A stretch of DNA of 18,344 bases. Origin: Euryarchaeota archaeon UBA36 (GTDB lineage Archaea > Thermoplasmatota > Poseidoniia > Poseidoniales > Thalassarchaeaceae). The notes under the pieces were generated by a model. It worked only from the letters and a program-made list of their open reading frames with translations. It was not told the origin of the DNA and did no database searches. The number at the start of each line of letters is the position of its first letter. Position 1 is the stretch's first letter. Positions 14,032-18,344 of this stretch are shown here, piece after piece. Both the position numbers and the translations under genes were made by a program. The stretch is from contig DAJW01000027.1 of the NCBI GenBank assembly GCA_002496485.1, forward strand, positions 1 to 18,344. Direction: 5' to 3'.

Positions 14032-16460
14032 ATAAAGAATTGAACTCATCAGTGTTGGTGATTTTTTTATTTCTTTCATCAGGATGCCTAGGGGCAGTAG
14101 ATGAAATAATTAGTGATATCGAAGACGTAGTTGACGATACTCTAGATGCAATAGATGGCGATTATCCGAAAATCAAATTACCCGAGAGAGTAAGGACTTC
14201 TCCAATATTGGAGCAATATGATAATTGTGAAAATCTTTTAGATGAATTAAGGGAAGCCGTCCGAAACGAGATGTTAGTTACATTAGATCAGCAAAGTTAC
14301 TGGCACTGGGTCAGCGATCCAATTGCAAGATTTGGATCCGGAGGATTGATGGATGATGCAATTTTTGCTGAGGATACTGCAATGGCTGATGATTCAGCCT
14401 CAACTTCTGACAAAGTAACTGAGTCCGGCCAATCATCTAGTGTAGATTTAGATTCATCAGAGGGACAATTTTCTGGAACTAATAATCAAGAATCTGGCGT
14501 AGATGAAGCAGATTTCCTAAAAACTGATGGAGATAATATATACATGCTTAATGGAAACCTACTTTTGATAATGGATGTTAATAATCCTGAATTTGGTAAT
14601 TTGACACTAGTATCAAACACCACATTAGAAGGAATACCGCAACAAATGATGATTGAAGGGAATTCTATAATTGTTGTATCTACAATATACACATGGAATT
14701 TAGTACCCGACAGTCCAATATATGAAGCTATATTTGGTGATGAAGGTGATTATGAACCCACATGGTCAAGAAACCGAAACCAAAATTTAGTAAAATATAC
14801 AGTTATTGATATCTCAGATAAAACAAACCCAATCATCAATAAAGAGTTATACATAGAGGGAAATTATCATACTGCTAGATTGGTAGATGGAACTGTTAGA
14901 TCCGTAACACATCTTTGGACGTATTTTTATGAAATAAGAAATTGGGTTGAATTACCTGATGGCTATTGGTCTGAACAAAATTCTGATACTAGAATGGACA
15001 TTTGGAATACCAGTCTAAACGATACTATAGCTCACAATGATGAGATTATATCACAATTAAGTCTACAGGATTTCGTACCACACATTTACGAGAAAGAAGA
15101 TAATCAAATCTATACTCACCCATTAACCTTAGATGGTTGTGAAGAATTCTCAGCAAGTTCTGATAGTGCAGGCAGAGGATTCACTTCAATCATGACAATC
15201 TTAGTCCCGTCTTCAGTAGATTCTAATTTACAAATTTCCACTGAAGTAGATCATATCACTTCTTCCTGGGCCCATGTTTATTCATCTAAAGATACTTTGG
15301 TTTTAGCTGAGCCAGCTAATGACAACTGGTGGTTCTGGCGTAATTCAGATTGGGAAGATGCAACAAATATTCACATATTCGATATTAGCTACGCAAGCAA
15401 GACTACTTATCTGGCCTCAGGAAGAGTAAATGGAACAGTCCAAGATCAATTTTCAATAAGTGAATATCAAGGCTTCATCAGAGTATCCTCAACTTCTGAT
15501 TTATGGGGCAGGTGGTGGATTATGGATACAGTCGATCAAGAAGAAACAACATGGACAGGACCTACAAATCAAGTTTCTATACTGGAAAATAAAAATGGTT
15601 CACTAGAAATAGTTGGATTTATTGGTAATATCGCAAACGGTGAAACAATTTGGAGTTCAAGATTTATCGGAGAAAGAGGATATCTGGTTACATTCATGAA
15701 TATTGATCCTCTATGGGTCCTAGATCTTTCAGATCCATATAATCCATCAATACTTGGAGAACTCCATGTTCCTGGCGTTTCTACATACATCCATCCAATC
15801 GATGACAACAACATTCTGACAATTGGCATAGGTGGAGGAGAAGATGGACTTGGACTAGATTGGTCAACTACTCAAATTTCCCTATTCGACGTTAGTAATA
15901 CTAGCAAACCATTACTCTCTGATACCATCCCACTGACCCCAGGATACACTGATGATAATTGCCTGGATATAATGACTTGTGGTTGGTCTTGGTCTTATTC
16001 GGAAGCTACTTATGAACACAAGGCATTCACATATTGGGCTCCTGAATCACTTCTTGCCGTACCACTTTCTACGCACAGATATATTTTTGATCAGGTTGAA
16101 ATTGATGGAAAAATTTACTCTTACTCTGGATATCAGTATGTTTCGATGATGAAAATGATTAATGTTGATACAGAAAATAACACCCTTAGTAATCATGGGG
16201 AACTAAATCATTCAGTATTCTATAATGATGAAGGATATTCCAGCTGGTGGTCAGGATCTACGAGTATCCGGAGATCTATATTCATGGGAGACTACATCTA
16301 TGCTTTTTCTGAAGGTGGAGCGACTGTACATAGGACAGCTGATCTTGAACTTTTGGTAGAACTAGAATTACCTAGAAATGAGAACTATAACTACTATTAT
16401 GGAGATGTAGATGTTTCTGAAGAAGAAATAGAACCGGAAAAATCAGATGGAAATACTTAG
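14028..16460 (+). CDS. Secreted beta-propeller lipoprotein
   Basis: This 810-residue protein is predicted to be exported and lipid-anchored. Its N-terminus is a short lipoprotein signal ending in LSSGC with the modifiable Cys at 20. An acidic helix-like segment (about 22-45) and a Ser/Thr/Asp/Glu-rich linker (about 117-150) follow. From TNNQESGVDEADFLKTDG at 151-168 the sequence matches the start of the archaeal/bacterial secreted beta-propeller family (PF09826), with repeated strands such as LLLIMDVNNPE, YTVIDISDKTNP, LWVLDLSDPYNPSILGEL and ISLFDVSNTSKPLLS that look like propeller blades. Many aromatic residues and Asn-x-Ser/Thr sites suit an exposed glycosylated protein. The start overlaps the small ORF stop by ATGA. 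Ligand and role are unknown. The convergent pyrC ends 18 bp away. Confidence 0.88.
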   Translation: MNKELNSSVLVIFLFLSSGCLGAVDEIISDIEDVVDDTLDAIDGDYPKIKLPERVRTSPILEQYDNCENLLDELREAVRNEMLVTLDQQSYWHWVSDPIARFGSGGLMDDAIFAEDTAMADDSASTSDKVTESGQSSSVDLDSSEGQFSGTNNQESGVDEADFLKTDGDNIYMLNGNLLLIMDVNNPEFGNLTLVSNTTLEGIPQQMMIEGNSIIVVSTIYTWNLVPDSPIYEAIFGDEGDYEPTWSRNRNQNLVKYTVIDISDKTNPIINKELYIEGNYHTARLVDGTVRSVTHLWTYFYEIRNWVELPDGYWSEQNSDTRMDIWNTSLNDTIAHNDEIISQLSLQDFVPHIYEKEDNQIYTHPLTLDGCEEFSASSDSAGRGFTSIMTILVPSSVDSNLQISTEVDHITSSWAHVYSSKDTLVLAEPANDNWWFWRNSDWEDATNIHIFDISYASKTTYLASGRVNGTVQDQFSISEYQGFIRVSSTSDLWGRWWIMDTVDQEETTWTGPTNQVSILENKNGSLEIVGFIGNIANGETIWSSRFIGERGYLVTFMNIDPLWVLDLSDPYNPSILGELHVPGVSTYIHPIDDNNILTIGIGGGEDGLGLDWSTTQISLFDVSNTSKPLLSDTIPLTPGYTDDNCLDIMTCGWSWSYSEATYEHKAFTYWAPESLLAVPLSTHRYIFDQVEIDGKIYSYSGYQYVSMMKMINVDTENNTLSNHGELNHSVFYNDEGYSSWWSGSTSIRRSIFMGDYIYAFSEGGATVHRTADLELLVELELPRNENYNYYYGDVDVSEEEIEPEKSDGNT

Positions 16461-16482
16461 AATTAATTTAAAATATTTTTAA
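16461..16482. terminator. AT-rich bidirectional termination region between convergent genes
   Basis: The 18-bp gap between the beta-propeller and pyrC stops is entirely A/T, with a five-T run on the plus strand and TTTT on the minus strand. It could terminate transcripts from both sides by T-run termination. No stable stem is visible. Confidence 0.35.
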
Positions 16483-17831
16483 TCAAACTTTAGCACTCTA
16501 CCGGTGTCTCCAGGTTTACCTACAGCAATTCCTTTCAGAGATCCATTAATATCACGTTTGTGTATTACATTACCATCTACTATAGTAAAAATTGGCCAAC
16601 CTGTAAGCTCCATTCCGTTATATGGAGTCCATCCAACTCTAGTCCATGTATCGGCATCATATATTGTCCGATGATTTTCCAAATCAACAAGTGTCAAATC
16701 TGCGTCATATCCTTCAATCAATGATCCCTTATTTTGGATGCCATAGACTTTAGCAGGACCTGAACTCATCCATTTCGTAACATCCATTATTTTACATCTA
16801 CCTTCCATTGCATGGGTCAGCATAAGCGGTAAAGAAGTCTCTACTCCGGGCATTCCAGCAGGTGAATTTGGAAATCCTTCTTCCTTAGATTTGAGAGTGT
16901 GAGGTGCATGGTCTGTTACAACACAATCTATTGTACCGTCTTTCAATCTCTTCCATAGAGTTTCTCTATCTTCAGTGTAGCGAATTGGTGGATTCATCAA
17001 AACTCTCTCACCTAACTTCTCAACATCATCCTGATCAAATGTTAAGTGTTGGGCACAAACTTCCGTAGTAATCATATTTCCCTTGTTATTATACAACCAG
17101 TCTGCCTCTTTCCCACTAGTCAAATGTACAATGTGCAATCTGTGATTATATTCCTTAGCTAGAGAAGAGGCCCTTTTCGTAGCCAAAAGTGCACATTCAA
17201 CATCCCTATATTCTGCATGAGAAGCGATATCCTTCCTGTTTCTAAAATCTTTACTTCTTTGTTGAAGGCGCTCCTCATCTTCCGCATGAGTCGCGATAAT
17301 TGCATTAGTGTTAGCAAAAATATTCTCTAGTTGTTTTTGCTCATGTACTAACAAATCTCCAGTAGTACTGCCCATAAAAATCTTGATTCCACATACTCCA
17401 TCCATTCCTTCTACACTTTGTAAATCTCCAATATTGTCATTTGTTGCTCCTATGAAAAAACCATGATGATTCACAGCCTTCTTGGATGCGATAGAAATTT
17501 TTCTTTCCAAAGAAATTCGATTTGTAGTATTTGGATTGTTATTTGGCATATCTAAGAAAGATGTAACGCCACCAGCAGCAGCAGCTCTACTACCACTTTC
17601 GAGATCTTCCTTGTTTACATCACCAGGTTCTCTGAAATGCACGTGAGGATCTATGGCACCGGGAAGTAGGTGCAATCCTGTCGCATCAATAAAGTTCTCC
17701 TCAGAATTAGGTTCTAATCCACCCCCTGGAGCTATAGATGTAATAATTCCATTAGAAACTCTTAGATCACCATCTACTACAATATCAGGTAGAACTAAAG
17801 TTGCATTCTGAATTAATAAGTGACCTTGCAT
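16479..17831 (-). CDS. pyrC: Dihydroorotase
   Basis: PyrC cyclises N-carbamoyl-aspartate to dihydroorotate, the step after PyrB. The 450 residues match the class I amidohydrolase-type dihydroorotase. Metal ligands are H63 and H65 in DPHVHFREPG, the likely carboxylated K150 in GIKIFMGSTTG, H182 in THAEDE, H236 in HIVHLTSG, and the catalytic D307 in TDHAPHT. RSxLE-type binding is replaced by EDLESGSRAAAAGGVT, as usual in this class. The C-terminal strand domain has GSLIEGYDADLTLVDL. The start ATG at 17831 fits the family start (HLLIQNATLVL) and has no Shine-Dalgarno. A TATA-like element about 50 nt upstream on this strand suggests a short leader. It lies on the same strand as pyrB/pyrI but 5.7 kb away. 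Confidence 0.97.
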   Translation of the reverse strand: MQGHLLIQNATLVLPDIVVDGDLRVSNGIITSIAPGGGLEPNSEENFIDATGLHLLPGAIDPHVHFREPGDVNKEDLESGSRAAAAGGVTSFLDMPNNNPNTTNRISLERKISIASKKAVNHHGFFIGATNDNIGDLQSVEGMDGVCGIKIFMGSTTGDLLVHEQKQLENIFANTNAIIATHAEDEERLQQRSKDFRNRKDIASHAEYRDVECALLATKRASSLAKEYNHRLHIVHLTSGKEADWLYNNKGNMITTEVCAQHLTFDQDDVEKLGERVLMNPPIRYTEDRETLWKRLKDGTIDCVVTDHAPHTLKSKEEGFPNSPAGMPGVETSLPLMLTHAMEGRCKIMDVTKWMSSGPAKVYGIQNKGSLIEGYDADLTLVDLENHRTIYDADTWTRVGWTPYNGMELTGWPIFTIVDGNVIHKRDINGSLKGIAVGKPGDTGRVLKFD

Positions 17832-17878
17832 GTGACGTTCAAAGGTGACCGGAATGCTGACATCTCAATACTGTTGCC

Positions 17879-17888
17879 CATAATTTAG
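17879..17888 (-). promoter_or_regulatory. TATA-like box for pyrC
   Basis: CTAAATTATG on the minus strand is centred about 53 nt before the pyrC ATG and would give a leader of roughly 28 nt. It is back to back with the tRNA promoter. Confidence 0.35.
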
Positions 17889-17907
17889 GCATTAATCTCC
17901 CGCGCGC

Positions 17908-17918
17908 TTCATATAATC
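17908..17918 (+). promoter_or_regulatory. TATA box of the initiator tRNA gene
   Basis: TTCATATAATC is centred about 24 nt before the first base of the mature tRNA, the standard archaeal spacing. The octamer TTCATATA recurs before radA. The sequence directly upstream is a GC-rich CGCGCGC, unusual for this AT-rich DNA. Confidence 0.6.
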
Positions 17919-17936
17919 AAAGCCTCAGGGTGAGTT

Positions 17937-18014
17937 AGCGGGTTGGAGTAGTCAGGTTATCTCGTCGGGCTCATAACCCGGAGACCGGTGGTTCAAATCC
18001 ACCATCCGCTACCA
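17937..18014 (+). tRNA. Initiator tRNA-Met (CAU), CCA encoded
   Basis: A complete cloverleaf can be drawn. The acceptor stem AGCGGGT pairs with ATCCGCT over 7 bp including one G-U. A D arm is present. The anticodon stem ends in GGG/CCC around the loop CTCATAA (anticodon CAT). The T arm is GGTGG-TTCAAAT-CCACC, the discriminator is A, and CCA is encoded. Initiator identity follows from the A1:U72 pair and the three consecutive G:C pairs (29-31 with 39-41). There is no intron. The sequence closely resembles other euryarchaeal initiator tRNAs. Excluding CCA the gene ends at 18011. Confidence 0.96.
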
Positions 18015-18080
18015 TAAAAATGAAAGTGAAAAATGTTGTATTGCTTAGCATTTAATCGATTTTTACTTTCACATTTTTAT
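18014..18080. repeat. Long imperfect hairpin after the initiator tRNA
   Basis: The left arm 18014-18034 and the right arm 18059-18080 pair over about 20 bp in blocks of 6, 6 and 8, interrupted by one bulged G (18028) and a two-base bulge (18071-18072), with a 24-nt loop. The stem is AT-rich and is followed by GGGGG and a six-T run at 18091-18096. It may act as a terminator or a 3' processing element for the tRNA precursor. Confidence 0.5.
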
Positions 18081-18090
18081 TAGGGGGTTA

Positions 18091-18096
18091 TTTTTT
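18091..18096 (+). terminator. T run after the tRNA/hairpin
   Basis: Six consecutive T follow the hairpin and precede the radA TATA box. Archaeal RNA polymerase commonly terminates on such runs, so this is the likely end of the tRNA transcript. Confidence 0.4.
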
Positions 18097-18098
18097 AA

Positions 18099-18107
18099 TT
18101 CATATAC
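18099..18107 (+). promoter_or_regulatory. TATA box of radA
   Basis: TTCATATAC is centred about 39 nt before the radA GTG and shares the octamer TTCATATA with the tRNA promoter. It implies a leader of roughly 14 nt that just contains the Shine-Dalgarno. Confidence 0.5.
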
Positions 18108-18141
18108 CACCAATTAATCGTAGGCATAAGAAGGTGGAAAT

Positions 18142-18344
18142 GTGAAGAAAAAAACTGCGAGCGAAAAAGTAGAAGAAGAAGAGATAATTATTGATATAGA
18201 TGAGCCTGAACCATCAGTTGAAGATTTACCTGGAGTTGGTCCAGCAACAGCTGAAAAATTAAGAGAGGCTGGATTCGAAGATCTATTGGCGATTGCTGTA
18301 TTGAGTCCACCAGAGTTAGCAGAACAGGCTGAACTAGGAGAAGC
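18142..18344 (+). CDS. radA: DNA repair and recombination protein RadA, N-terminal fragment
   Basis: RadA is the archaeal Rad51/RecA recombinase that coats single-stranded DNA for homologous recombination. Only 67 codons lie in the window. A Lys/Glu-rich, acidic leader is followed by the N-terminal helix-hairpin-helix domain: EDLPGVGPATAEKLREAGFE, then LLAIAVLSPPELAEQAELGE, the characteristic RadA start before the ATPase core. The start is a GTG at 18142; the ATG at 18140 is out of frame and hits a stop at once. AGGTGG at 18132-18137 is 4 nt upstream and supports the GTG. The Walker A region is outside the window. Confidence 0.93.
   Translation, partial: MKKKTASEKVEEEEIIIDIDEPEPSVEDLPGVGPATAEKLREAGFEDLLAIAVLSPPELAEQAELGE

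Noticed and set aside
1..18344. CRISPR arrays, insertion sequences, integrases, toxin-antitoxin pairs
   Set aside because: I looked for direct repeats, transposase motifs and paired small ORFs and saw none; the single tRNA has no adjacent integrase or repeated 3' end within the window.

Overview
The window looks like chromosomal DNA from a euryarchaeon with a compact, AT-rich genome. Supporting evidence is a two-domain Cdc48/VAT ATPase, an archaeal-type initiator tRNA (A1:U72 and three G:C pairs in the anticodon stem), the N-terminus of RadA, a separate PyrB/PyrI pair, a stand-alone PRC-barrel protein, and TATA-like boxes about 25 nt before several starts. The overall style (low GC, lipoproteins, mixed Shine-Dalgarno and leaderless-looking starts, very tight gene packing) fits Thermoplasmatota, with marine Group II/III (Poseidoniales-like) as my best guess. 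That placement is inference and not proven here. I see no insertion sequence, CRISPR array, prophage or resistance island.

Layout. (1) 1-363, minus: the N-terminal part of an aldehyde dehydrogenase, cut by the window edge, diverging from the next block. (2) 508-7235, plus: cdc48 and a PRC-barrel gene, then a three-gene membrane block (DUF4350-like protein, DUF58 protein, multi-pass membrane protein) joined by 1-nt overlaps. (3) 7232-7480, minus: a small two-helix membrane protein. (4) 7574-9408, plus: two tRNA-uridine modification genes 8 nt apart, a TtuA/NcsA-type thiolase and a TrhO-type rhodanese hydroxylase. (5) 9405-10810, minus: pyrI and pyrB, subunits of aspartate carbamoyltransferase. 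(6) 10908-16460, plus: a GHMP sugar kinase of the heptose-7-phosphate kinase type, a membrane-anchored helical-repeat protein, a small acidic ORF, and a beta-propeller lipoprotein. (7) 16479-17831, minus: pyrC (dihydroorotase). (8) 17937 onward, plus: initiator tRNA-Met with encoded CCA, a long imperfect hairpin, and the start of radA, which runs off the window.

How the genes relate. PyrB, PyrI and PyrC catalyse or regulate steps 2 and 3 of UMP synthesis. They lie on the same strand but are separated by the block at 10908-16460, whose products are mostly envelope-associated. The thiolase/TrhO pair probably acts on tRNA uridines. Cdc48 is a cytosolic unfoldase. DUF4350-DUF58-membrane clusters usually include a MoxR AAA+ ATPase, but none is visible here. 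Two convergent gene pairs share the palindromic tetranucleotide TTAA as overlapping stop codons.

Nothing is a clear-cut new defence or mobile system. The least explained proteins are the 571-residue protein at 11971-13686, with six degenerate helical repeats of about 62 residues, the small ORF at 13774-14031, and the 400-residue membrane protein at 6033-7235.
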